64,000 nucleotides of DNA from Methanoculleus bourgensis MS2. Its GTDB lineage: Archaea > Halobacteriota > Methanomicrobia > Methanomicrobiales > Methanoculleaceae. This document shows positions 1 through 8,578 of the stretch, in pieces. The translations under genes were made by a program, and so were the position numbers. Location: positions 1,302,001-1,366,000 of the forward strand of contig NC_018227.2 in NCBI RefSeq assembly GCF_000304355.2, given 5' to 3'. The notes beneath the pieces were generated by a model, which saw nothing but the letters and a program-made list of their open reading frames with translations, did not search any database and was not told the DNA's origin. Every line of letters begins with the position of its first letter. The stretch's first letter is position 1.

Positions 1-262
1 CCGGGACTGTGTATTCGTTCTGCCCCTGGTCGAGGTTGACGTACCATGCTTTACAGAAGACTTCGTTCTGTTCAAACGCCTCCACCTCCATGATCGTTAC
101 CTGGAGCACAGCGCTCTCAACAGGCTTATCAGTGTTCTCCACGTTGATCTCCAGGATGCCACCCTCGTAGGTCACTTCCTGGAACGTCGTGGAGAGGCAC
201 CCTGCAGCCCCGGTGAGAACGGCAAGGACCAGTATCAGAAATGGCACATACTTTCTGGACAT
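1..262 (-). CDS. Lipoprotein, partial (C-terminus beyond window)
   Basis: The frame opens at an ATG at 262 and runs off the left edge after 87 codons. The first 25 residues form a classical lipoprotein signal: basic start (MSRKY), hydrophobic core, then a lipobox ending LTGAAGC, so the mature protein should start at Cys23 and be lipid-anchored on the outer face of the membrane. The visible mature part is beta-strand-like (EVTYEGGILEINVEN) with no recognised domain; the style (FxExTYEGG..., conserved Cys and Trp) suits a small extracytoplasmic beta-sandwich. Function unknown. Identification as a lipoprotein is firm; the rest cannot be seen. Confidence 0.8.
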   Translation of the reverse strand, partial: MSRKYVPFLILVLAVLTGAAGCLSTTFQEVTYEGGILEINVENTDKPVESAVLQVTIMEVEAFEQNEVFCKAWYVNLDQGQNEYTVP

Positions 263-353
263 CCAACCGGTAGAGAGCCGAAAGATGGTTTACCCGGATA
301 ATGCGAGCCATACCAAACTTCTGGCACTACCATATTCACCTCCTCTACTTATT

Positions 354-520
354 CACAGTTTAGGCTGAAATTAGTGAACTACCCCGCGCTCTCGGGCGGG
401 GCTTCCTGCTTCATGGACAATACTTGCATCACCGAGATGTGATGCAGCGGTATCCTCTCCACAGGCTCCAAGGGCTGTTCCATCCCCACGCGGTGAATAT
501 TCACCGCCGCATTATAGTCT
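354..520 (-). ncRNA. Putative omega-RNA (tnpB 3' end plus right-end guide)
   Basis: In this family the guide RNA overlaps the 3' end of tnpB and extends past the right end. Here the hairpin GCCCCGCC/GCGGGG at 381-403 and terminal GTAGTTCAC would form the scaffold's 3' part. The 20 nt outside the element (373 down to 354, TAATTTCAGCCTAAACTGTG) would be the guide. The 5' boundary is a guess. No transcript evidence can be read from sequence. Confidence 0.4.
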
Positions 521-1691
521 CGATCCGCAACAAACCCGCAATACGGACATTCGTGGACTCTCACGGAGAGATCCTTCTTCACGATCCTTCCACAGTTTGA
601 GCACATCTGCGTCGTATCCCGGGGATCGACTCGAATGAATTCCGTACCAGCACTTTCAGCCTTGTACGAGAGAAATGCTAAGAACCGCCCCCACGATGCA
701 TCATGGATACTTCTGCGGAGTCCGCGAGATTTGCCGTTTTCTTTGAGATACTTGACATTCAGATCTTCGACACAGATCGTCGCATAGGCAGCAACGTATC
801 GACGGGAGAGTTTATGCAGGAAATCGTTCTTCTGGTTGGTGATATGAGCATAGGCCTTCTCCAGTTTCTTCTTTGCGTTCTCCCGGTTCTTTGAACCCCG
901 CTGTTTCCGGGCAACACGCTGCTGCAACTTCTTCATCCGAGCCCGTGATCGTTCAGAGAACCGGGGATTCGCGATCACCCTGCCATCGCTATCGACCGCA
1001 AACGAGTTCAGACCGACATCAATCCCAACCGACCGCCCTTCTCTCCGGGGTGCGGCGACCTCCTGGTCCGCCTGAATGATGACGTACCATTCGTCACCGG
1101 AACGGGTGATCAAGACACCCTTCACCTCTCCTGAGTATGGTCGGTGCATCGAAAACGGAATGGTCCCGATCTTTGAGAAGGTGATGAACTCACCTTCGCA
1201 GTCGATCGTGAACCCGGACTGATTATAGTTGAGCGTACGATACCGCGCTGCACTCTTGAACCGGAGTTTGCCGATCTTTCGACCATTCTTCTTTGTTTCT
1301 GAGAGAGCGCGAATGTTACTCCAGAGGGTATAGTTGACCATCTGGAGAACTTTGGAGTACACATCCTTGAGTGCAGGGTGCTCCTCTTTCAGGGTGACAA
1401 TTCGTGCTTGAGTCTTCTGCATCGTCAGGGAGGATCCGTTCTCGCGCGCAGTGTTGCATTCTTCAAGGAGCGTGTTGTAGAGCCACCTACAGGTATCAAG
1501 TGCTTCATGCAACCGTGCTTCTCCAGCTGCATCCGGATATGCACGATACTTGTAGGAAACGATCATACCGTGTTTACATAGAATACCCCGAGAGATATGC
1601 CTATCGATACGAAGAAGGGCGGCTCTGCTCTCATCCCCGGCCTGAAGACCGGGGACTTCCCGCGCCGCCCCGCACGCCCCCACGATTTAAA
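374..1691 (-). mobile_element. Solitary tnpB element (IS200/IS605-like, IS1341 type)
   Basis: The element holds only tnpB; no Y1 transposase (tnpA) is adjacent. The right end lies just past the tnpB stop: a GC hairpin (GCCCCGCC...GCGGGG, 381-403) followed by GTAGTTCAC ending at 374. The left end (1631-1691) has a GGTCTTCAGGCC-containing hairpin and a GGGGGCGTGCGGGGC block. The left block recurs in a decayed copy at 34384-34600, and aligning the two places TTTAA at the same distance outside the block, the likely target/TAM motif. Boundaries are inferred from this comparison and from known IS605-family end structure. Confidence 0.7.
379..1566 (-). CDS. tnpB: TnpB, RNA-guided endonuclease of IS200/IS605 family
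   Basis: 395 residues, the usual TnpB length. The start at 1566 (MIVSYKYRAYPD) matches the family N-terminus; the 39 in-frame codons upstream are element end sequence. Visible parts: N-terminal wedge region with RWLYNTLLEEC, RuvC-I Asp in GIDVGLNSF, RuvC-II Glu in VEDLNVKYL, a C4 zinc ribbon (CSNCG...CPYCG) and RuvC-III Asp in DRDYNAAVNI. All three catalytic acidic residues and all four zinc cysteines are intact, so the protein should be active. TnpB proteins cut DNA guided by an omega-RNA made from the element's right end. The frame has no stops or shifts, unlike the relics at 30 and 34 kb. Confidence 0.93.
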   Translation of the reverse strand: MIVSYKYRAYPDAAGEARLHEALDTCRWLYNTLLEECNTARENGSSLTMQKTQARIVTLKEEHPALKDVYSKVLQMVNYTLWSNIRALSETKKNGRKIGKLRFKSAARYRTLNYNQSGFTIDCEGEFITFSKIGTIPFSMHRPYSGEVKGVLITRSGDEWYVIIQADQEVAAPRREGRSVGIDVGLNSFAVDSDGRVIANPRFSERSRARMKKLQQRVARKQRGSKNRENAKKKLEKAYAHITNQKNDFLHKLSRRYVAAYATICVEDLNVKYLKENGKSRGLRRSIHDASWGRFLAFLSYKAESAGTEFIRVDPRDTTQMCSNCGRIVKKDLSVRVHECPYCGFVADRDYNAAVNIHRVGMEQPLEPVERIPLHHISVMQVLSMKQEAPPESAG

Positions 1692-2152
1692 AGATTGTTA
1701 AAAAAGCGGGCTTTGGATACGTTCTCGATTCTGATTGATGCCCGGTGGTCCGGTGGTGGGGGCCTCCCCCGGACGTGGTAGCCGCCGGGAAGCCCGGTCC
1801 AGGTGTGAAGCGACCATGAGGCGTAGCGAGAGGCTGCACGGATGAAGTCGGCCTGCTCGCCCCGGGCAGTGAACCGGGGGATGGGGAGGCCCATTGGCGC
1901 TAACCTTCCGTAGGTGAATGAATCCCCATTGGTCGCTGGAATCTCAGTGGAAATAGAGATTTTTGGGGCGATCGATGAGCCCGACCGGTCCGCTCCGGAG
2001 GTCGCAATCCCGGACACGACAGATTGGAGATAGAAGCTCCTATTTGCCTGGAACAGGGGAATTTTCACTCTGAATCATATAATATCCAGTTCTGGCCGCA
2101 TCCATGGTTATGCGAATATTTAATATATTCAAATTATTATACCTCCTATCAA
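1692..2152. repeat. Intergenic gap with degenerate dispersed element
   Basis: No gene is seen between the tnpB element and the protease. The stretch 1750-1905 is GC-rich and carries CATGAGGCGTAGCGAGAGGC followed by TGCACGGATGAAG (1817-1849) and GCCCCGGGCAGTGAACCGGG (1859-1878). The same order of blocks occurs at 13916-14001 and, reversed, at 34220-34320, so this is a weathered copy of the dispersed core element. AT-rich DNA at 2110-2150 probably holds the protease promoter (TTTAATATA at 2118-2126). Confidence 0.5.
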
Positions 2153-2851
2153 ATGTTTGCGACCAACGATCACTCCCGCCTATACCGGATATTTGGGGAA
2201 CTCCAGGAAGTGGGATTGATCGATCGCGGGAGAAGGCTGGTACAGTGCCCCTTCACGTTCTCCATGCGGGGGTGTCCCGCGCTCAACAGCATCCGCTACC
2301 GGCGTGCGTTCTATGAAAGGAACCTCTCCCGGGCCAGTGATGACGCCCTTCGGTTCGTGCTGCTCCATGAGGAGGGGCATGTCAGGATGGGCTCTTCCCG
2401 GGTTTCCGCCCTCCTGGCACTGCCGTTTCTCCTGTACCTCATCCTGCTCCACCAGCCATTCCCACAGGTGGGCGGCCTGCCTGTTGGAAAGGTAGCCTTC
2501 ATTGTTCTCCTTCTCCTGGTAGTTTTCTTCGGCTATCGGGCATACTACCGCCGCATGTACGACGAGGAGTTTATTGCCGACCGATATGCAGCAGATGCGC
2601 TGCGACGCTGCTACCAGATCAGAGACCCGGGGACCATCCTCCAGAACCTGCTCTCCAGCCTGCGGGCCGGGGCGGCGTCCGCACGCCGCAAGAAACGTAG
2701 CGGCCTCCGGCGGATAGTTCCGGATCTCATCTCCTCAGAGCCTGGCTACCATCCATCCATCTCTGAGCGCGTACAGAGTATCAGGGATCTGGCAGGCCGC
2801 GAGGACAGGATCCCTGTTGCATGCCACTCGGATACGGACCTCTCACGTTGA
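2153..2851 (+). CDS. M48-like membrane zinc metalloprotease
   Basis: 232 residues from the ATG at 2153. A zinc-protease signature HEEGH sits near residue 72, two hydrophobic helices follow (about 82-98 and 104-124), and a downstream DEEFIADRYA segment supplies the third zinc ligand (ExxxD), the arrangement of M48 (HtpX/Ste24-type) peptidases with the active site on the cytoplasmic side. It is shorter than HtpX (about 290). An in-frame ATG at 2024 would add 43 residues, but the TATA-like TTTAATATA at 2118-2126 sits about 27 nt before 2153 and suggests a leaderless transcript starting there. Natural substrate unknown; family assignment is good, subfamily uncertain. Confidence 0.75.
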   Translation: MFATNDHSRLYRIFGELQEVGLIDRGRRLVQCPFTFSMRGCPALNSIRYRRAFYERNLSRASDDALRFVLLHEEGHVRMGSSRVSALLALPFLLYLILLHQPFPQVGGLPVGKVAFIVLLLLVVFFGYRAYYRRMYDEEFIADRYAADALRRCYQIRDPGTILQNLLSSLRAGAASARRKKRSGLRRIVPDLISSEPGYHPSISERVQSIRDLAGREDRIPVACHSDTDLSR

Positions 2852-3014
2852 GGTATGCTCTTTTACTGCACCTCAAAGCCCGGGCTTCCGGGCCTGCTGG
2901 TGCAGCTCCCCGCTACCCTGCCCTTTGGGATATTTGCTCAAATTTGCAAGCCTGATCTTGCACCGGGGATACAAGAAGACCTTAAATTTAGAACCTGCCT
3001 CGCATCTCTAAAGA

Positions 3015-3044
3015 TCTATAAAAATAGGTTTAATAGAACCTATT
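3015..3044 (+). promoter_or_regulatory. TATA box and palindromic operator of chemotaxis operon
   Basis: A TATA element (CTATAAAAATA, 3016-3026) is overlapped at its downstream edge by a perfect inverted repeat AATAGGTT-taatag-AACCTATT (3023-3044), ending 20 nt before the parA-like start. A protein bound here would block RNA polymerase recruitment, so repression of the operon is the simplest inference. Core promoter position follows archaeal TATA-to-start spacing. Confidence 0.6.
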
Positions 3045-3064
3045 GCAAATAGAGGTATTGAGGG

Positions 3065-3940
3065 GTGCTGGTTATTACAGTTGTAGCGTTTGCTCACCAC
3101 AAAGGTGGCACAGGAAAAACGACATCGTGTCTCAATGTCGCAGGATACCTCCAGAAGGACGGAAAAAGGGTTTTGGTGGTGGACTGCGACCCGCAGGCCA
3201 ACGCCACTGCGGGGCTGGGGATTAACCCCGAGACCCTTGAGTTGAGCATGTATGATGTCTTTATGAGCGTCTTTGAGGGGTTTCCTGACGTAACAATCAA
3301 CGACGTTCTCGTTCCCACGACATCGGGAGTTGACCTGGCTCCGGCAACCCTTGACCTCGTAGGGGTTGAACCCTACCTCTACAGCATCGAGGACCGGGCA
3401 GGGCTTCTCAGGGAGGCGCTCGCCGGGGTGAAGGATGCCTACGACTTCATCCTGATCGATACGCCCCCGAGCATGGGTCAGTTTGTCATCAACGGCCTTG
3501 TCGCTGCAGACCACACCATTGTCACCCTCGACCCCGGCACCTTCGCCCTCAAAGGTATGGAAGCGCTTTCAACAGTCTTTGGCGACATCCGGGAGATGCT
3601 CGGAGAGAACGTCACCGCAGATTTCGCTATCCTGACCCGCTGGAAGGGCTCCGGCGATCAGGATGCCGGGACAGGCGGCCTTGCCCTCTTCCTGAAACGG
3701 ATCTTCTCTCCCGGTCCCTCCGTGGAAGAGGAGAAGGAGAGGGAGCGGTTGAAGACGTTTGAGAACGAGGTCAGAAAAGCATTCAAGCAGGTGTTTACGG
3801 TCTCTTACTCGCCTGCAATATATGAGACACAGCAACATGGACTTCCCATCTCCCACTACGCACCCGAGAGCGATGCTGGCAGGGAATATCGGGCAATAAC
3901 AACCGCGATTCGGGAACTGGATGAGAAAAGGAGGATGTAA
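3065..3940 (+). CDS. ParA/Soj-family ATPase, chemotaxis-linked
   Basis: 291 residues, GTG start preceded by GAGGGG. Deviant Walker A KGGTGKTT (about residues 13-20) with the signature N-terminal Lys, Walker A' region VVDCDPQA (about 36-43) and Walker B DFILIDTPP (about 124) place it in the ParA/MinD superfamily. These ATPases dimerise with ATP and position plasmids, chromosomes or protein clusters. No parB or centromere-like array is adjacent; instead it is followed 3 nt later by a soluble chemoreceptor, CheW and CheR. In bacteria ParA homologues (ParC, PpfA) segregate chemoreceptor arrays, so the same job is inferred here. An insertion rich in charged residues (about 216-240, EEEKERERLK) is unusual for the family. 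Confidence 0.88.
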   Translation: MLVITVVAFAHHKGGTGKTTSCLNVAGYLQKDGKRVLVVDCDPQANATAGLGINPETLELSMYDVFMSVFEGFPDVTINDVLVPTTSGVDLAPATLDLVGVEPYLYSIEDRAGLLREALAGVKDAYDFILIDTPPSMGQFVINGLVAADHTIVTLDPGTFALKGMEALSTVFGDIREMLGENVTADFAILTRWKGSGDQDAGTGGLALFLKRIFSPGPSVEEEKERERLKTFENEVRKAFKQVFTVSYSPAIYETQQHGLPISHYAPESDAGREYRAITTAIRELDEKRRM

Positions 3941-3943
3941 TCG

Positions 3944-6799
3944 ATGATCGATAAACCTGGAAGAAAAGCACTGTTTACCGGACCGGTTGTGCCGGGTACG
4001 ACCGGACAAGGACCGGTGGTATTGCCCGAAGCGGTCGAGGCGGCACTCAATGCCGGGATCGATGGCGACACCTCGGTGAGGATCGACCTCGCCGGTGTTC
4101 CAGAGGGCTTCAGGCCCCTGGCCGTCTCGATCAATGCGTTGATTGAGAAGAACGAAGAGGAGAAGAGATCCCTCCAGAGTCAGCTGGAGGCGGCGGGAGC
4201 CCTCAGGCAGCGGTCTGAGACGATCATCCAGCAGAACCCGATGCCCATTCTGGTAGTTGACACTGGGCTCGGGGTAACTATGGCAAATGCCGCATATGCC
4301 GATATGAGCGGGATCCCAAGAGACCAGGTGGTCGGCAGAAGCCTGAGAGACTTCAGAGTGACGTCACAGAAGGGTTCCGGCCTCCGGCAGGTGATCCGGG
4401 AGAAGAAACAGGCGTATGCTGAAGTCGTGGTCGAGCTCCCCTCGGGAACCCATACACTTGAACAGTATGGTATCCCGCTTCTTGACGCGAAAGACGAGAT
4501 CGAGAGCATTCTTATTGTCTATAACGATATCACCCGGCAGCGGGAGGGCGAGGAAGAGATTCGGGCCCAGATGGAGAATATTGCCGAACTGCAACGGCAG
4601 TCAGAGACGATCGTCCAGAAAAACCCGATGCCTATCCTTGTCGTCGATACCGGGATGAAGATCGTCACTGCCAACGAGGCATACCTCCGGTTGACTGGTA
4701 TCGACCGGTCGCGTATCACCACGATGACCCTCCGGGACTTCAAGATCCTCGACCAGAAAGGGGAGGGGCTCAGGAAGGTGCTTACTGAGAAGGAGCAGGT
4801 TTATGGCGAAGTTACAGTAGAGTTCCCCGCCGGGACCTACATCCTGGAGCAATACGGGATCCCGCTCCTCGACGAGAAGAACGAGCTGACCGGTATCCTG
4901 AACGTCTATAACGACGTTACTGAAAAACGGAAAGAGGAGGCCGAGATCCGGCGGATGCAGCACCGCATCGACACGATGATCCGGGAGAACCCGCTTGCCA
5001 TCGCGACGCTCCGTCCTGACAAGAGCCGGATCGACATCAACGACGAATATGCCCGGATGTGGCGGGGGACGCGGGAAGAGACCCTTGCAAAGAAACTCTA
5101 CGACTACGATATCACCATCCTGGACGGCGACCACTTCTACGCCTGCTACGAGACGAAGAAACTCGCACGGACGGACGTCATGGTCAAGTGGCCCGACGGT
5201 GTGAAGAAGTACCTCACCCTCAACGCCATCCCCATCCTCGACGAGAAGGGCGATATCGAGATGGCCTTCTACGTCTGGAACGACTGGACCGATCTCCAGG
5301 AGGAGAGGGAGGAGGTTGCGAAGACCGAGCATCGCGTGGATGCGATGATCAAGCAGAATCCGCTTGCTATCGCGACGCTCCGTCCTGACAAGAGCCGGAT
5401 CGACATCAACGATGAGTATGCCCGGATGTGGCGGGGGACGCGGGAAGAGACCCTTGCAAAGAAACTCTACGACTATGACATCACCATCCTTGAGGGAGAC
5501 CATTTCTACGCCTGCTACGAGACAAAGAAACTCGCCCGGACTGACGTTATGGTCAAGTGGCCCGACGGTGTGAAGAAGTATCTCACCCTCAACGCCATCC
5601 CCATCCTCGACGAGAAGGGCGATATCGAGATGGCCTTCTATGTCTGGAACGACTGGACCGGGCAGCAGGAGAAAGAGGATCAGATCAGGGACCTGATGGA
5701 GACCGCCAGGCGGGAGAGCGAGAGGCTTGCAGAGAGCGCCAAAGAACTCGGAGGGGCACTCGCCGCCATGGCAAAAGGTGACATGACGGCGTTTGTGGAG
5801 GCAGAGGGCGATGACCCGCTCCATGTTGTCAAGAGTGACTACAACGCCTCGCTGACCGCTATACGTGCGTTCCTCAATGAGGTGGCAAAGGCAGTCCATC
5901 GGGTTGAAGAGACGGCGAAAGAGGTCAGCAAGAGTTCTGATGAGATCATCCGTGCCACGGAACAGGTCGCGGTATCGACGCAGCAGTCGTCGGAGGATGC
6001 ACGGAAGCAGCTCGTTGGTATCGAGGAGATAGGGAAGGATATCAACGATCTCTCGGCATCGATCGAGGAGATCGCAAGCACGTCGCAGGAGGTCATGGAG
6101 CATGCCTCGAGGGCATCAAAGGAAGGCAACGAAGCGGCCTCTCTCGGTGAAGTCGCGACGAAGAAGATGCTCCTCGTCGAGGAGATCTCAAAACAGACTG
6201 TAGATGAGATCAGCACCCTCAACGAACAGATGCGGGAGATCAACAATATCGTCAAACTGATCACCGATATCGCCAACCAGACCAACCTCCTTGCTCTGAA
6301 CGCCGCGATCGAGGCCGCCCGCGCCGGAGAGCACGGCCGCGGGTTTGCGGTCGTTGCCGGAGAGATCAGGAACCTTGCAGGCGAGTCCAAGCGGGCAAGT
6401 CAGGATATCGAGGACCTGATCCGGACGATCCAGGCCAGCACCGAGAAGACCGCAGGGTCCATGCAGGCGTCTCACCAGGAGATCCAGGCTGGCATCGAGA
6501 GCGTCAACAAGGTCATCGGGGCCTTAAACCGGATCGTCAATGGTGTGGAAGTGGTTGCTCACGGCATCACCGAGATAACGAAGGCCACCGAGGACCAGGC
6601 AGGTTCCACCAATAACGTCATGCAGAAGATGGACGAGTCCACCCACATGACCAAGGAGAACCTGGATCGCACTGAGGATATGGCCGCACTTGCAGAGGAG
6701 GTCAGTGCATCAACCCAGGAGGTCGGCAGCGCGTCCCACGAACTGGCGGGTATGGCCGAACAACTTGAGAAGCTGATGAGAGAGTTCAAACTCAGCTAA
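3944..6799 (+). CDS. Cytoplasmic PAS-containing methyl-accepting chemotaxis protein
   Basis: 951 residues, AAGGAGG ten nt upstream of the ATG. No membrane segment is visible, so it is a soluble receptor. Order: a short head (1-85), four PAS domains (about 90-200, 210-325, 335-455, 460-575), a HAMP-like linker (about 585-650) and a long helical signalling domain whose tip reads [21 protein letters not shown], the MCP hairpin signature that binds CheW and CheA. PAS1/PAS2 are paralogous to each other ([11 protein letters not shown]), PAS3/PAS4 are almost identical ([13 protein letters not shown]). The Cys in FYACYETKK occurs in both copies of the latter pair. It sits between the ParA-like gene and cheW. 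Ligand or cofactor unknown. Confidence 0.92.
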   Translation: MIDKPGRKALFTGPVVPGTTGQGPVVLPEAVEAALNAGIDGDTSVRIDLAGVPEGFRPLAVSINALIEKNEEEKRSLQSQLEAAGALRQRSETIIQQNPMPILVVDTGLGVTMANAAYADMSGIPRDQVVGRSLRDFRVTSQKGSGLRQVIREKKQAYAEVVVELPSGTHTLEQYGIPLLDAKDEIESILIVYNDITRQREGEEEIRAQMENIAELQRQSETIVQKNPMPILVVDTGMKIVTANEAYLRLTGIDRSRITTMTLRDFKILDQKGEGLRKVLTEKEQVYGEVTVEFPAGTYILEQYGIPLLDEKNELTGILNVYNDVTEKRKEEAEIRRMQHRIDTMIRENPLAIATLRPDKSRIDINDEYARMWRGTREETLAKKLYDYDITILDGDHFYACYETKKLARTDVMVKWPDGVKKYLTLNAIPILDEKGDIEMAFYVWNDWTDLQEEREEVAKTEHRVDAMIKQNPLAIATLRPDKSRIDINDEYARMWRGTREETLAKKLYDYDITILEGDHFYACYETKKLARTDVMVKWPDGVKKYLTLNAIPILDEKGDIEMAFYVWNDWTGQQEKEDQIRDLMETARRESERLAESAKELGGALAAMAKGDMTAFVEAEGDDPLHVVKSDYNASLTAIRAFLNEVAKAVHRVEETAKEVSKSSDEIIRATEQVAVSTQQSSEDARKQLVGIEEIGKDINDLSASIEEIASTSQEVMEHASRASKEGNEAASLGEVATKKMLLVEEISKQTVDEISTLNEQMREINNIVKLITDIANQTNLLALNAAIEAARAGEHGRGFAVVAGEIRNLAGESKRASQDIEDLIRTIQASTEKTAGSMQASHQEIQAGIESVNKVIGALNRIVNGVEVVAHGITEITKATEDQAGSTNNVMQKMDESTHMTKENLDRTEDMAALAEEVSASTQEVGSASHELAGMAEQLEKLMREFKLS
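4978..5670 (+). repeat. Near-identical tandem duplication of a PAS module
   Basis: DNA from about 4978-5300 recurs at 5347-5670 with a period of 369 bp (123 codons). Long stretches such as the segment from CTCCGTCCTGACAAGAGCCG onward are identical and the remaining differences are mainly third-position changes, so the copying is recent or homogenised. Confidence 0.9.
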
Positions 6800-6808
6800 G
6801 GAGAGACG

Positions 6809-7288
6809 ATGGCAGCATCCGTAGATGTGGTAGAGTTCCAGCTCGGGGAAGAACACTACGCACTGGATATCCAGATAGCACGGGAGATTGTGGAGATGAT
6901 GCCGATCACTCCCCTCCCCCGTGCTCCCCGGTATCTTGCCGGTATTATTAACCTACGAGGTGAGATTACAAACATCATCGACCTTCGAAATCTCCTTGGG
7001 CTTCCTGAATCTGATGGGATGGAGGGGCAGAAGATCGTCGTGCTGATGCCGGATGCGGCGGGCGGGTCGAACATAGGTATCATTGTCGATGACGTCCATA
7101 GTGTCATCCAGGTCCGCGAAGAGGATATCGAACGCATCAACGAAGGTATTACATCATCGATCAGCAGTTACGTCAAAGGGATCATCAAAATAGGGTGTGA
7201 AGGCGACGAGAAGGCGAAGACCCTTATCATCTGGCTCGACGTCCAGAAAGTGATCAACGACCTTGGAAACTACCAGAATGCCCCGTAG
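6809..7288 (+). CDS. cheW: CheW chemotaxis coupling protein
   Basis: 159 residues, 9 nt after the receptor gene with AAGGAGAG before the ATG. The sequence follows the CheW SH3-like double barrel: VVEFQLGEEHYALDI at the start, the receptor/kinase contact LPRAPRYLAGIINLRGEI, then IGIIVDDVHSVIQV and a C-terminal LIIWLDVQKVI strand. CheW bridges receptor tips to CheA. No CheA is present in this window, so the kinase must be encoded elsewhere. Same operon as the ParA-like, receptor and cheR genes. Confidence 0.95.
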   Translation: MAASVDVVEFQLGEEHYALDIQIAREIVEMMPITPLPRAPRYLAGIINLRGEITNIIDLRNLLGLPESDGMEGQKIVVLMPDAAGGSNIGIIVDDVHSVIQVREEDIERINEGITSSISSYVKGIIKIGCEGDEKAKTLIIWLDVQKVINDLGNYQNAP

Positions 7289-7321
7289 GACCAGACTGTC
7301 TGGTGAGAGAAGAGGACTGTA

Positions 7322-8116
7322 ATGGATGGATTTGCGTCGCTCCTGCGGAGCATCGAGAGACTGGTCGGGTTCAAGTGCTCGAACTATAAAGAGGATTACA
7401 TCAAACGACGCATCCTCTCCCGGATGCGCCTGACAAACACCGCTGACTACGAAGCCTACCACAAGTACCTCCTCGGAAACCCGCAGGAGATCGACCCGCT
7501 CCGTAACGCCCTCACCATCAATGTCACCAAGTTTTTCCGTGACCCCGAGGTCTTTGAAGTGCTGCGGCGGGAGGTACTGCCTGACCTGGCCCGCCACAAG
7601 AAAACGATCAGGATCTGGTGTGCCGGCTGTGCCACGGGTGAGGAACCCTACTCGATTGCAATCCTCGCGCACGAACTGACGGCGCTCCGCAGGGATGTCA
7701 ACGTAACGGTATACGCGACCGATATCGACACCGGAGCACTACAGAAAGCCATGGCCGGCATATATGATGAGAAAGCGCTTGAGAACGTGGACAGGCGCCG
7801 GCTCCGGAAGCACTTCATCAGCCGTGATGACGGCACGTTCGAGGTCCGCTCCCATATCAGAGACTTCGTCAAATTCCGGCAGCATGATCTGATGTCGGGC
7901 GTTCCTATTGCCCGGTATCTCGATGCCGTAACCTGCCGGAACGTCACCATCTACTTCACCGAGAAGCAGAAGAACGAACTCGCACGGCTCTTTTATTCCG
8001 CGCTTACTGCCGACGGCTACTATATCATGGGAAAGACCGAGTACCTGGGAAGAGAGGTGGAACACCTCTTTACGCCTTATAACATCGCTCAGAAGATACT
8101 GCGGAAGGCCGCGTAA
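7322..8116 (+). CDS. cheR: CheR, chemoreceptor glutamate methyltransferase
   Basis: 264 residues. The helical N-terminal domain (about 1-75, with RRILSRMRLTN and ALTINVTKFFRDP) is followed by the SAM-binding fold: IRIWCAGCATGEEPYS (motif I, about 96-111), ATDIDTGALQKA and DAVTCRNVTIYF. The family usually reads CRNVLIYF, so the variation is mild. It methylates Glu side chains of the receptor helices and would serve the receptor upstream. Spacing to cheW is 33 nt. The partner methylesterase CheB is not in the window. Confidence 0.94.
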   Translation: MDGFASLLRSIERLVGFKCSNYKEDYIKRRILSRMRLTNTADYEAYHKYLLGNPQEIDPLRNALTINVTKFFRDPEVFEVLRREVLPDLARHKKTIRIWCAGCATGEEPYSIAILAHELTALRRDVNVTVYATDIDTGALQKAMAGIYDEKALENVDRRRLRKHFISRDDGTFEVRSHIRDFVKFRQHDLMSGVPIARYLDAVTCRNVTIYFTEKQKNELARLFYSALTADGYYIMGKTEYLGREVEHLFTPYNIAQKILRKAA

Positions 8117-8128
8117 CGCGGGTATGTC

Positions 8129-8136
8129 AATTTTTT
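8129..8136 (+). terminator. T-run terminator after cheR
   Basis: TTTTTT at 8131-8136 lies 15 nt after the cheR stop, a typical archaeal oligo-T terminator. It coincides with the 3' end of the convergent gene. Confidence 0.45.
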
Positions 8137-8395
8137 ACCAGCGGCGACCGGAAGAATCCCGGTCACCCTCCATCTCGTCGAACTTTGACATCCGGCGCAT
8201 GAATGCCTTTTTGCTCTGGTGGCGTTTCAGCTCGGAGATCAGGAGAAAAGAGTTTACGCCGACGACGACGATGACGAGCATGAGGCTTATCCAGCGCTGA
8301 CCGTCGTTCTGGGTTGTGATGAAGATCGCTACCAGGAGCACCACGAACGAGAGCAGGTAGAATATCACCCATGTGCGTATCTCTGGGACTTCCAT
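8135..8395 (-). CDS. Small two-helix membrane protein
   Basis: 86 residues from the ATG at 8395 (MEVPEIRTW). Two hydrophobic helices (about 9-27 and 35-53, LISE after the second) enclose a short polar turn TTQNDGQRW. The tail is strongly charged (KRHQSKKAFMRRMSKFDEMEGDRD), hence probably cytoplasmic. The open frame continues 54 codons upstream, but that part is unlike a membrane-protein N-terminus. No family recognised. Convergent with cheR, divergent from the secreted protein gene. Confidence 0.6.
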   Translation of the reverse strand: MEVPEIRTWVIFYLLSFVVLLVAIFITTQNDGQRWISLMLVIVVVGVNSFLLISELKRHQSKKAFMRRMSKFDEMEGDRDSSGRRW

Positions 8396-8578
8396 GCTCT
8401 CATCAGGACGGTGGTATCGTTGTTCTATTAATTGTTCCGTTTTATGGTTCCGGGCATAAGGCGGGATCCTTGAAATGTGGGGTTTCTTTGCCGTCCTCCA
8501 GGCCATCGGCCGCTCCGGTGAAGCTGGAATGCAGGGTCCAATCGAAGGTCTTTTCACTCTGCACGCCCCTCTTCATCT

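Noticed and set aside
379-1683. Longer TnpB start at 1683
   Set aside because: The extra 39 codons are the element's left-end hairpin; family proteins start at MIVSYKYR.
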